Source: Botryllus schlosseri (lineage: Eukaryota; Chordata; Ascidiacea; Stolidobranchia; Styelidae). From it: a stretch of DNA of 31,445 bases. The stretch lies in NCBI GenBank assembly GCA_000444245.1, contig ATSW01001043.1, forward strand, positions 1-31,445, read 5' to 3'. Below, piece by piece: positions 9,000 to 21,400 of the stretch (position 1 is its first letter; the number at the start of each line of letters is the position of its first letter). The notes beneath the pieces were generated by a model. That model searched no databases, was not told the DNA's origin, and saw nothing but the letters and a program-made list of their open reading frames with translations. The position numbers and the translations under genes are program-made.

Positions 9000-11630
9000 T
9001 TTCATCCTTATCCATCACGACTTTGTACTACATGTTTCGTACGATGTGATGCGACTGATCGAAGTTAACAGCCTTTAACGGTGGAATAGTATCGAAACTA
9101 TAATTCCCGTCGATAAAAAGTGGTAAGGAACGTATAATTTCAGTACTTGAAATAATCATATCTCACTATACTCGACTAGAATTATTAGGATTCAGATTCA
9201 GATTCAAATACCCAGATCATTATGCACAGCCCTAAACCTGGGTCGCGCTTTCAATGAGCGAAGTCAAATCATGCCGATGTCATCATGTCAAATCATGTCA
9301 AATGCGCCGACATTGAGCGTTCACTCATGCGCAGTAATTCCAATATGTGTTTGTTGGCTATTGGCACGGGATGCATTCTTCGTCCACCTTTGGTACCCTT
9401 GGTATAGGAAAGTTTAAAAGAATCACGTGTGTCGCTTGAATGATAAGCGACCCATTAATTCCGTTAAATCCTGTCTCCAGATCGAAACTACGCTGTGTTT
9501 GCAGTACTGCAATAGACTGTTACAACTATATTATGAGAGTACCATGTAGGCCTATAACACTGGTTAACTGAGAACATAGTCTTACCTTGGGAGAGTTATG
9601 ATGTGTTTTCCTCTCGGCACTGAAATGTTATTGATTATAATATTAGCGATGTTATCTTCGGAATCTATCGTTATTCAGTCGATGCATGGTCAAAATAGAA
9701 TATTGCGCGTCTCTAACCTGTATTTCGTGTTCTCGCTGCAATCAAGCTCACACGAAGTGCAGATATCAGAAAAACTGAAAGAATAGAAGTGGAGACACCA
9801 AATGTCATAGTGCAGCGTCTTGCTTTTTCTTCGCGTATACTAGCAGCGTCTACGGGTACCGGTATATATCGAGTGTGTAGCTAAGGAAACCACACTTGAA
9901 ATACGCGCGTCTGTCTTTTTCTACTAATATATATGTAAATAAGCTTAATGCGATCACCCAGACTTGATAACTTGTTCGTGAACTAGATACGCTCCTAAAC
10001 TCGAAAAGTTAGGTATTACCAAAACCATTGTTGATATTGTTGTAGCTTTGATGTGCCCGACTAAGGCTAATATGGATGGGTGTGTTAAGAAGTCCGTGTA
10101 GCATGGATGTGGAAGTCAATAATGTTCAGTTCAGTTCAGTTCAGTTTATTACACTACGTAAGATCATTTTTGTTTAACCCGTTTTTATGCCACTTTATGT
10201 TTTATGGGGTGATATGTTCGAAAATCTAGACATTTTCTCGCATCATCGATCCATTTCAATTTACCTCTCTCATTGTTTTCTCTCACTTGTAATAGAAAAA
10301 TACCTAATTTCATAAGTATTTGTGTAGAGTAGACCAACTATATCAATGACTAAAATATGTCAGGTAAGTCCTGCTCGCAGCTTACTTTCTTGTGATATGT
10401 TAAATTCGAATTTTCGTGCAGATAAAATTACGTTAAAAATAGTCGAAATTAATGTTACGCATGACTGATTTTTAAAACTATTGGGCGCGAAACCCGGTTT
10501 TGACTCCTGCCCTATTTGGCGCGGGAAAAGATTTTCAATTCAGCAGCAGTATCTTCTTCTATACTATAAATCGATCTTAACAAAATAACTTTACACACTT
10601 TTATGGCCGTTACTGTCTAATGCAATATCAAAGTAATTGAACTTCATGATTGGGTGAGCACAAAAGAGCCACTTTTAAAAAATGCGATCACTTTGCTATC
10701 GGGTTTCAATCTTGACGAAATTAGATTTGCTGCACTCAGCGCTTGATATCAGACTTACTCCTAAAATAACATGTAAACCGTAGACCCAGTGGGTGACCAT
10801 ATAGTTGATTTGACTAGGGATTACTCGTAAACAAACCATCACACATCTGCAATAAGGAAGGTCCTCAACTAATTAGAATAAGGAGATAAATCGGAGAGCC
10901 TCTTCCTGTATGCGGTTATGTATCACCAACCAACCAATTCCAGTGCCTTAAGTTTGATGTTGAAGATTTATCGTGTGTAATTCACGCATTAAAGCATTCA
11001 AATCCCATTAAGATGGAAATGGGATTCCAAATTTCGTACTTATGTGCATGTGCATCCCATTTCAATCTGTGAATTAGTTAACGATGTGGGGTTTTTACAC
11101 CTAGCATCAAATTACAACGGCGATTGCAGGCAAAAAAATAAGATGTAGGATTTATATCAAAATGTCCAAGCAGTGTTAGCTACCATAATTGTAACCCAGG
11201 TTAAGAACCCCTGTGTTAAGGTATTGTGCGCCAAGGACTACAAGGCAATCAAATTCCTAAAAATAGCATTCAAATGTACCTACTACTACCAGGAATAGCA
11301 TATTCATCTACAGCGAACGATAGGGCAGAATTAGACAGCACATTAAGTTGAGTCTCCTATAGTACACTCGTCAAGCAGAAATCCACGAAGGAATTGGTAT
11401 TCCGGACAGAGAGTCTCGGCTTCATATCATAACGGCAACAGTTCACGTAGGCGTGAAAACGTTGCACTAGGGTACCCTGTTTCATTTGCTAAACCGATGT
11501 TTGTGGCAAATGCAAACAGAATATTGTCTATATATGACGTATATTAAGACGGGAAATATCGGCTAAGAGTGAGGTACCACTAGACTTTCCGCTGTTGCTA
11601 CGCGCCTGAATATATCACTACTATTTATGT
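9000..11630. other. No gene recognised
   Basis: There is a short GATTCA run near 9190 and a solo hAT-like end GGTTAAGAACCCCTG ending near 11214. A plus-strand stretch at 9598-9786 starts with a hydrophobic MLLIIILAML segment that resembles a signal peptide. Nothing else could be assigned. Confidence 0.4.
10124..10146. repeat. (GTTCA)n microsatellite
   Basis: Four to five tandem GTTCA units (read also as TTCAG) in single-copy-looking DNA. Confidence 0.9.
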
Positions 11631-12039
11631 TATGAATGCCTATCCAGTATCCATCCATGCGATGTGGCAGCTTTCGCGTATGCGTGGTGGAAACACAAGT
11701 TTAATCAGCCATAGATTCGATTTCCATGCGGAGATTATATATTGTACGCACATTGTACAGAGAAACCGTGACTTTCCTCTCCCTAAACTTTTCAAGCTCA
11801 CGATAGAATTAAGACTGTATCTAAACTGCAACAGAATTACGCGATCAGTTTATTCTATGCGGAAAATGTTTGTTAAGGTGAAATTATGGCATTAATTACA
11901 CAGAAATCCATCATGTTAGAGGTTGTACAGTACACGGTGTTTAAAGACCAGTATTTTCAAATCAGCATCGATCAGGTGACTCAAGCGAACGCCATTTCGT
12001 ATGCGAATTGCGAATATAGCGATATGAAGGAGTTGGCCG

Positions 12040-12312
12040 GCGAAGGGTCCGTTTACTTTGTGCATGTCGACTAAGTTTGCATTGTAGGCTATGTGCCAGC
12101 TATGCGATGTTACAATGAAAGACACGCAAACAAATAAAGTATTTTTACTGACATACAGGAGCATTACACTATAGATAACTAACCTACGTAGGTTAGTTAT
12201 CTATAATAATTACACGATGCACATTGGTATGACCCAGAGGTGATTTCATACCGACATAGCCGATATAGTCGACATGCACAAAGTAGACGGACCAGCCAGC
12301 GAAAGCAGTTGA
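12040..12312. repeat. Imperfect inverted duplication around a 36-bp perfect palindrome
   Basis: 12170-12205 is a perfect palindrome centred on CCTACGTAGG. On each side, about 70-100 bp away, lies the same motif in opposite orientation: GTTTACTTTGTGCATGTCGAC on the left and GTCGACATGCACAAAGTAGAC on the right, extending into GGCCGGC/GCCAGC. The arms are alignable but diverged and differ in length. Confidence 0.75.
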
Positions 12313-12346
12313 CGAGATGAAATTTTCAAAGGCTGTCGCCATCAGG

Positions 12347-12448
12347 TTAAACCTCGCTTGATGGTGATGTTATGTCGGCTGTTCCATTAACGATTGGTAT
12401 CGATAAAAGCGATGGGGCGGTTGTATGACTGCTACCATCTTGCAATGC
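12347..12448 (-). CDS. Possible last exon of gene A: polar C-terminal tail
   Basis: After a good acceptor (ttttgtattttcag) there is an open phase-0 stretch of 33 codons ending in TAA: ALQDGSSHTTAPSLLSIPIV, then NGTADITSPSSEV. The phase fits exon 12, and the Ser/Thr-rich composition would suit a short cytoplasmic or pro-peptide tail. The furin site and hydrophobic segment expected between ZP and tail were not found in 12449-13358. The exon could be a chance open stretch. Confidence 0.35.
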   Translation of the reverse strand, partial: ALQDGSSHTTAPSLLSIPIVNGTADITSPSSEV

Positions 12449-15400
12449 CTGAAAATACAAAAGGTCAGCAGCTCAGCACATAACTTGTACAGACCAATGC
12501 AAACTCACTTTGACTTGGGAGATACCAATAGAAAATAGTAACTAAGAGCAGTGTGGAATGCTATACCGCATCTGTACCCATAATCCTATGTATGACAGGT
12601 GTACTTCCAGACATACGTTGTAGCATCCGGGACGTAAACTTAGCAGTTTTGATTCAATTCAAGGTATTGAAAGTCAGGTCCACGTGATTTGAAATGCACA
12701 AACGACCAGTGCTGACCAGGCGCTCACTGCACATCATATTTATGCGGACACTGCGAGTGCGACTCGCAACCGACTCGTTCATTACACAGAAGCGGTCAAT
12801 AACTGCTACTTTTTGTTTGCAAGCAATGCACATTTCTGTATTTTTACAATTGATTAAATGGTAGAGATTTTAGCCATAGTTCCATAATCTCGTTAATGTC
12901 GAAATCATGGCCATTTGTTGCGCCAATAGTCCATTCTGCAACAGTTTCGGAAATGCAACATACAATCCCAAAAGTCGTCACGGGTTATTGATAAGTGAAA
13001 GTCAGAAGATTCCTCGTTTNGTTCTGTGTTGAACTCCCTGTTGTCANCGTGAGACAGTTGAAATCAAAAGGNATTTTCATGANTGATGTTAAGATTACTG
13101 GAAAGTACTGTTATTTCACAAAAAAATGTTCACAGNGTCTGTCAAAAAAAAAATCGAATATCCGAACTATCAAAGCGCACTGAACAGCAAACGTGAACCG
13201 ANCATTGAAATCATCTCTATATTATATGATTAGCGNAAGCGCTTGATTTAAAACTCTTGCTTAAAACTTAAGTTTTCAAATGCGATTGAGGTCATGTAGC
13301 GTAACCTACACACTAGAACAGNACTACAACCCTACTACACGTTGAACTAGCTTCTTACGTCCGGTTTTTCGCACTNGACTTCACACTCTTGCTGCTCCTG
13401 TTGGGTGAGTCTGTTCAAGCACAACCGGCTATTGCAATTCAGGAAGAGCTGTTTATAGAAAATATTCACTCACACATCAAGAAGATAAAAGCCATCGAAT
13501 TAAATTGAATCGAATTAAAGCCATTGAATTAAAGTCATTAGATTGACACTATAAACTATCTGAATCCTTAAGCTTCGTTGTCAGGTCTCAGCTAGGGCTG
13601 GGAAAAGCAGAGTATCTAGCTGATTCTACTATGAATCGAGTGTTAAGCTTTACTTTGGGCCGAGTCAAGTATTCGAGAACTATGACTAGGACATCACCAT
13701 TCACCGCAGTACGAATGTCTGCGAATGTTTAATTAAGTACCTGAACCTATTTGCCGCCACAAGGAAAACAATGCCAGTTACAACAGCTGCAGGCTGACCA
13801 GAAGATTGTCGTTTCCGTGAACAATCGAACATTCATTGTTAACGCTAAATATGTTGGATGCTATGATGCGATCAATCTAGATTTCAAAGCACCAATCATG
13901 GCGGGAAGAAAGTATCGGAACTATTTTGGTCGCTGATTGACAACTCTCTAGTGCAGTGGTTCTCTAACTTTTTTTGACACTCTCCCCTTGGTGAGTGTGA
14001 AAAATGTTGCGTCCCCTTTATCGTCATATCAAAAATTATTAAAAAGAGAATGTTTGCAATACCAACTCATTGTTAAGTGGCATGGAAGGTGATATGGCTG
14101 TTGAGACACGTTTCAAATATGGAATCCGGACTATAGATACAGAGCAATAATTATATTAATTAGAGGTAAATCGCGTAGAGAGCGAAACAAATTACTATTG
14201 AATTTAACGTTAAACATAATCATGTACAATGGTAGCACCTTGCACATATATCTTAGCAATTTTGGTGCCCAATCCCTTCTATTACCCAACTTGAGCTTAG
14301 CTCAAACGTACCTGACCATGATCTAAATCAAAAACCAATGGCACAGCTAAACGCATTCACCAATTACACTTCATTCAGAGATATCTTCTGAGTAGTGCAA
14401 GGTTCGGTATTAGTCAAGATCAAATATCAGTGTGTGGATGGCACGACGCAATTTTGACATTTAATATCGAAATATAATGATTGCCATTGTTGAAATTGGG
14501 AAGTTTCAGCACAAATTATACTCATTCCGAGTTCAAGAAACATTATGTCTCTCAGGCGGTTTGGTGCCTCCCCTCAGATGCTTCACGCCCCCAGTTTGAG
14601 AACCACTGCTCTAGTGCAAAGAGGGTATACAAAATGACTCTTATTACTACTCCTTGACTGGAATCATTACAAATAATCGACTCGTACTCGGGTACTGGAA
14701 TCGTTGTGTCCAGCCCTCATAGTACGACGTACATGTGAATGAACACAATGGGGTGTGTAACGTATATCAGTTGATGTGAAGTTTTACCGTGACACAGCAC
14801 TTTGGGATAGAGTGAAAGAGTAATGGACAGGAGTTAACTTCGGATATCCACGAAATCGGTGTTAGTCGCGTGCTATTCAATTGTTCATAGCTTGGCTCAT
14901 TGTTCGTGTTACACGCAGTACCATGAGATCATATTCCTGAATACCGATCAGATGCTTTGTGAGAATCTTGGATCATAACCCTCTCCGAGGGATTCAAACC
15001 TCCTCGATGTTGCATGACAATATTATTTAGTCATGTATCAGATCGATTCCCAGACTCTCCAGTCAGTACACGTAATAAACCTTCGAAGTTTGCTCAACTG
15101 AATTTTAAAAATCAATAAAGACAACCTTTCCAGGTTTGGATTTGAAAGCAAACGAATCGAAAGCAAAGTATACGATACGTTTGTCATCCGCAGTGGTGTT
15201 TAGAAACTCCAGCGTCTCATCCGATATACATCTGCAAGGAGAAAAATAGGCAGTGCCGTATACCGTAATTTCGGCAGCATTGCGCGTACATACCCGTTCT
15301 TGATCAAATAATGTCGCGGCGCTTTGGATAGGCTAGTTCCGTTACTAGTTTCGTTTGTAGTAGATGCGTAACAGTTTATCACGTGCAATACGTAACCTTG

Positions 15401-18400
15401 CGAAAAGACAGGACCCCCGTTTTCGTCGATGAAAACCTATTTTGAATAATAGTATAGTGAAAAACATATGGGTATTGTACAGTGTACAGTAGGGTTGTTC
15501 AAAAATAACTTTTTTTCCAACTTTCACTCGCGTAGTGATAAAATAGTCACGTTGCTTAAAAAAACGCTACACATCAAATTTGGGTCAATTCCGGCCAGTA
15601 AAGGCTGTGCAATCTTAAATTGACATTTCGACCATTTTTAAATTTATAGTATTTACGGTGGCTAATTTCGACACTTCGATATGACGAAATATCGTGTTCC
15701 AGGCATGCCTGAAGGGAAAGGGAAGCTTTTTTCACGCGTTTACATCTTGATAAAGGCCTGTGATCGAGATTGGATGACGAAATTGCTAATATATGAAAAA
15801 TGAATATGACACTGATAGGCTGGAACCACATTGAAAGGGCCCCGTGAAAACGATAGTGATATACATCGTATATGAATACTTTAAGCACTGAAATCCGGGA
15901 CCATAAAGAGTAAATAAATTGTCCAGCAGGTAAAATACAGTAAAATATATTTCCCAGACTTTAGGCGATTTCTTTTGTCGCCCCAGTGTGAATTTCACGT
16001 AATCAGAGCAAATGAGCTTGTGGATGTTGTTTTCACAACGCATTACGACATTCGTTTTTTCCGATATCCTGCGGTAGAATGTCTATATTCCTCTGGCAAG
16101 GGAACTACTACTACTAGGGTGATATCATGTCGACTTTCAGAGATCCCACATCATTCTCCAGGCATTTATATTAGGGGAACTCGAGTATATCGCGATTCGG
16201 TGTTCAAGGAATCTCAGGTCATAATTAGATTGATAGCGATGCTGGTTACGTGTTCGGTATTTGAGACAACGACGCCGTCGATACGCCATGTTGAACTCAC
16301 TGTGAAATGTTTGCGTATGCCTTATCTTTTCATTAGATCACAATCTTGTCGTTTATTGAGCTGTCTATCGACCCCGCAAACTCTCTGACTGCAGAAGAAA
16401 AGGCTCGGAACCATTCCTCCTTACTGCACTACCAACTGGTAACATGACATACCTCAAACATCCCATTGTTGGTTGGCGCGAGTTCACTACGGTACATATT
16501 AATGGCCTGGGATGATGCGGATCCACTAAAATTCGAAAATAATGCCTCAGCATTTGTAATTCGCCTTGTAGAGGTATATAGGAGTCGTGAAAAGCAAATA
16601 TCATAACGCATTGCGAAGAAAATAGCGACACTGTTTCAATTTCGTTCACTCATTTCCAGCAAATCAGTGTCAAATTATTTTTTCATTAATTAGCAATTTC
16701 ATTATCTCAACTCTATCACAGCCCAGTATCAAGATGTAAACCCGTGAAAAAAGATTCACTTTCCCTTCAGGCATGCCTGGAACACGATATTCCGTCTTAT
16801 CGAAGTGTCGAAATTAGCCACCGTATACTATAAATTCAAAAATGGTCGAAATTTCAATTCAAGATTGCACGGCCTTTACTGGCCGGAATGGACCCAAATT
16901 TAGTGTGCAGTGTTTTTTAGGCAACCTGACGTTTTTATCATCAAGCCAGTGAAATTTGGAAAAAAAGTTATTTTTGAACAACCCTAGTGTACAGGTCTCC
17001 TGAATGAGATGATTGGTAAAGTCTGACAATTAAGAATAGCAGGAACCTAGTATCCATCGTAGTTTTCGAAAATAGATAAGCTGCACTCTATGACATGCGG
17101 GAGTGTGATCTGATTACAACCGATGCCAGATTTGGAAAATTATACCACCTGCCTTTTTAACCGGAGTGAGATTGGGGTCCCGAACTTACTACTCCACTAA
17201 AATACATTCTCGTGATTACAGCCGTGAGCATATTGAACTTGTGACAATTTAACTCATGATAGTGGTGCGATATCATCCCTGAGCCACTTTCTACTTTACA
17301 AAAACCAAATTGCAAACGCAATCAGTTCAACCAGAGTACTATTCAGGTAGATGTTGAAGTAGTTGTAAAACATTACCGCTTCAGTAAGTACTGCAAGTAG
17401 CCAAAATCTACTTGAGTACCTCGAAAAAGTAGAAATATTCAACATATATTATATCTCAAAGACGTGACGTGATAGAGCAAAAATAACGTCAGATTCGCAT
17501 TCAGCGCCCGCAAATTAGGTATAATTGACCCAAAGAAGTCCTGGGGCAAAAATCGTGTATACCAGTGTTTTCTATTTTATATGTACGTGCTATAACTGTT
17601 GAACCGATGACGATTTCGAGGGTTACAACCATTCCATGTCGTATATGCCGACTCTATGTCGACTCGGGTGCAAATCGTCCGTATGCTCATACTACATGTT
17701 TTTCGGAAGTTTTACACAATTATGGCGCAATTATACAATGTTTGAAAAAAATATATACTTTTTTAAATGCATTTCTTAAAACACTGTTTAAAACATTATT
17801 TGTTTTACATGCAACGTGCAACCCTAGTTATAGGCTATGTATCTTTATACGTCGGAATAAATCGCCTCGAGGATTCACTGTTATCTACATATGATAGGCA
17901 CTATTGCAGTCTGAGCAAGGTGCATAACATAGATTTCGAGAATCAGTTCACAAACCTTTACATGCAATCGATCTCCTACAGTGTACTGCGTAATGTCGTT
18001 GCGATAGTTCGAGTCTCTGCAAAGGTAGGAAAATAATATTATGGTGGTGTAGCTATACCTTCCCGCGTCGTCTGAAGTCATTTTTTCAGATTTATCCATG
18101 TTCAACCGTACCTATCGCCACTATATAGCTACATGAGCTCACAAACAGTGCCGTCGGAGCAGTGGCGTAGCAGGCACTTGGCGGTTCTGGCTCTGCGCCA
18201 GGGGCGGCAGGCTCCAAGGGGGCGTTAAAATGAGGCTGCACACAGTGCACAGTGTACACAGCCGGCTAAAAGCAGCGTAATTGGAAGTCCTATAGCTGGC
18301 ATCCAGTGAGCTAAAATTTAATCAAACTGGTCTCAATCAAATGCTAGTGTCGCGCTGATTCCGAAAACACGAATTAATATGTTAACATGGCAATGGAACC

Positions 18401-21400
18401 ACTCCAAAATAGCCGTCAAGTCCGATTGTTCCTAACAATCGGAGCGCCGCAACACACTGACCAATTGACCATGAAAATGGAAATTATATCGAGCGATTAT
18501 TCGGAACAATGCCGATTTCCAGACCATTATTTAAATTGTATTTCCGGAATCAGGTCAACAATAGCTTTCGATTAAGATCAGTATTGTTAAATTTGAGCGC
18601 TCGGACGGCCTGGCCAACTATAGGATGACCATGACCAATTATGCTGCTTTTAGCTGGCTCAGCAGTAGGCCTGTCTGGGTATTCAAGTGTGACAACTAAA
18701 CTTGAATCTCAAACTAGGTCTACCGGCATAGCCTACACCACTTAATGATATGATTGGATTTTTTAATCCCCACGCGCTGCTGCAAAGCGAAAGTCACAAT
18801 TTATTCACCAGCGCTTTTAAAAGCACCTATGACGACGAGGTGGACTTTTTGGAGTTAGCTGCGGAAATTGACAGATTTAAGAGGCTGGTATGAGCTGGTA
18901 TGAGCAATGGTCAGTTAATGCAAAGCTACTTGACACCATATTTATACTCGCGTCTGAAACTTTATCTGACCATTGCTGTTTCAATTGCAAGCTGTGAGAG
19001 GAGCTTCTCAAAGCTCGAACTGATTAAGTCTCATTTACGTTCTACCATAAATGATAATCGGCTATCAGCTCTATCCCTTCTGTCTATAGAAAGAGACTAT
19101 ACGTTCAAAAACTTGAATTTGAGGTTACTATCGCTGATTTTGTTTCAGTGAAAGCCCGAAAAGTTTTAAGGCGGCTATTGATTTCTATTTGCACAATACC
19201 TTCATTCGCTTTTTCTTGTCTGTATTATTTTTGGCCTTATTAACGTTGAGACGGTGAGGCTGAGATGCGGCATATTATTTGCAATTATTTGTATTGACAA
19301 GATTGCTTGAAAATCAATATATGTCGAAATTTCCTGCTGTCTACTTAGAGGTGGGGGCGGCATTTTAAGCGAGAGCCAGGGGCGGCAGCACATGCTGCTA
19401 CGCCAGTGCCTCGGAGTCGAGTCGAAGTCGTGCAGTCAGAGTCGGAGCTCGGCTAATTTTTCCGTTAATGCAGTCGGAGTCGTAGTCTCGAAATTCTTTT
19501 ACCACGCCTTAGGGTGAAGTCGGGGTCGGAGTCGTGAAAACTATACTGGCTGGAGTCGGGGTCGTGGAAAAATACTGTCTTGAGTCGCGGTAAGAGTTGG
19601 TGAAAATGCACCTGACTCCGACTCCAACTTCGTTAACATGAAAACACGTGCTTTCAAAGATACCTTTAAATTACTGATAATAACTAAAGTAAGATTTTTA
19701 TGTGCCATCAATCACAGTTATTAGTAACGATATTGATAAAATTGGACATTATTTGCAAATTGCAATACAGTTGCATAGAGGAAGAAAATCGCAATACGCG
19801 TCTTCGCGACGCTGTCACAAATTGGTGCAATTTTTGGAATTATACCATGATACTGTGACAGAGTAAATACATCACCTGGTTTTGTAAAATTGTGATTTTG
19901 ATGCAAATACAACCATCGCTGCTTCCGACTTGACAAAATAAAAAATATTGTAGTGTAGCTCTCACGGCTTTACAACAAAGTAACGTAATTTATGAATTCA
20001 AGTGCCACTGCGATTGTCGGTACGTAGGGAGAACTTCCAAACGGTTGCAGGACCGTATCGAAGAACACATCCCGCAGTCTGTCAAATCTTATATCTCGAA
20101 ATCGCAGCAAAACAATCCGCTTGTTTTCGAACATAACCCGGCCATGCGTGGGTCCAAAGTCTTCTATCGGCAAACATTTACTGGAAAATCATACATGTGC
20201 TGCTAATTTAGGGTTGCCATACGTCCGGATTTTCCAGAGAGGATCAAAATTTTATAGTGATACATGGACGAACGAATATTAGAGAGATTTCAGTCACAAA
20301 ATTTAATGACCAGAAACTTATTGAAACCAGATGAATATAATAAGCCCCCAGAAGTTGCATCGATTACCTTATGGTGGGCTCAAGATCAGTGTTTATTTAG
20401 TCGGGAGGAGCTAAAAATGTTGTATCGATCCTGATTACAACACACAACCACATAAATTCACCGGCCTAACATTATAGCGGCTCCTGATCAGCTCTTGTCG
20501 ATAGGCAAAGCTTTGATAGTGTGACGTCATATTGACATTCTATGTGTTACATGTCATTTTAAAATCCGCTAGTGGGCGCTAAAGAGTATTCGGAATTTGC
20601 TCCATAAAAATATGGTAACCCTACTAATTACCATGAGGACATGTACTCTATATTGGCAAAGAGTCGGAATTTATTTCATTTTTCTGTTTTTGTGTCCACC
20701 ATAATCACTATGAGTAAACCTAGTCTATGCCAACAGAAAGAATTTGTGTATCGTTTGAAAATCGCGCATTAACTTGTTTTGCTTCGCTATCTCCGTACCT
20801 GTGCTACAGTTCTCTCGTTTTTCGAACTTTGTTAATACTCTGTGTGACGTCATAATTAGCGATACATATTGTTGTTAAACATAGTTATTTGAATGCTCGC
20901 AATATTGCTGACGGTATCCTCTGATGAATGTCAGCTGAAAAGCCTCTGAAATAAATATGAATATATATTTCAAATGTGTTACGAAGTTCTGTACTCCAAA
21001 GCGTCTCTCAGTTGCCTGGGTCGAACAAATGATTAAGAAAGACTGCAAGTCCTAGTCCTTGAATACTTGACTAAGTGCATGTAGACAAGACATATGCTTT
21101 TTGACTACTTCCTTGATGTCGGACCAATGTTTATTAGTAGTGAGAGTGTGTGACTGTGTGTGCTTGTAATCATGTTGCGCACTGTTGTCCGAGGAACCGC
21201 GCAGTGAGTTCGTGAGTGCGCGCGGACTCGTGAAAAATTAGGGGGAACATTGCACAAGAGCTACACTTCGATTGATTTATCTACACTTTAATTATACAGT
21301 ATGGGATATATGTCACGTTTGAATGATTCATACGTATTAGGTATTGTAGGGTCTATGTTATAAAAACTTATAACATATGAAAAAGGAAGAATATTTTACC

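Larger units (their letters stand above)
6363..12346. other. Spacer between gene A end and first gene B exon seen
   Basis: It holds two adjacent hAT elements (6636 and 7857), a (GTTCA)n run, hAT-like end fragments and the palindrome at 12170. No further exon of either gene was recognised. The promoter and signal-peptide exon of gene B should be here. Confidence 0.5.
13593..14717. mobile_element. Possible older element, TAGGGCTGG ends
   Basis: TAGGGCTGG at 13593 faces CCAGCCCT at 14710-14717, and the right part (GACTCGTACTCGGGTACTGG) has a repeat-like look. No target duplication was found. It would enclose the hAT at 13954 and the open frame at 13745. Confidence 0.3.
18160..19408 (+). mobile_element. 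hAT element with transposase C-terminal remnant
   Basis: Ends are CAGTGGCGTAGCAGGCA and TGCTGCTACGCCAGTG; target duplication CGTCGGAG/CCTCGGAG (7 of 8). It includes a hAT dimerisation region at 18900-19151 and an upstream piece around 18810-18893. A further inverted-repeat element seems nested at 18261-18659. The element lies in the gene A intron, ending close to exon 8. Confidence 0.9.

Noticed and set aside
9598-9786. Signal-peptide-like start on the plus strand
   Set aside because: Only a short hydrophobic run followed by unremarkable residues; it is on the strand opposite to gene B and no partner exon was found.
14940-15030. tRNA-like B-box (GGTTTGAATCCCTC on the minus strand)
   Set aside because: No A-box, D-arm or acceptor stem at the right distance; not a tRNA and too little for a SINE call.
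15975-16388. 137-codon plus-strand open stretch in the long-TIR element
   Set aside because: No transposase motif, and the other strand is equally open in pieces; not supported as a gene.
17155-17290. Possible tRNA-derived SINE on the minus strand (GTGGCTCAGG, AGTTCGGGACCC)
   Set aside because: The boxes are too far apart and no stems form; probably coincidence.
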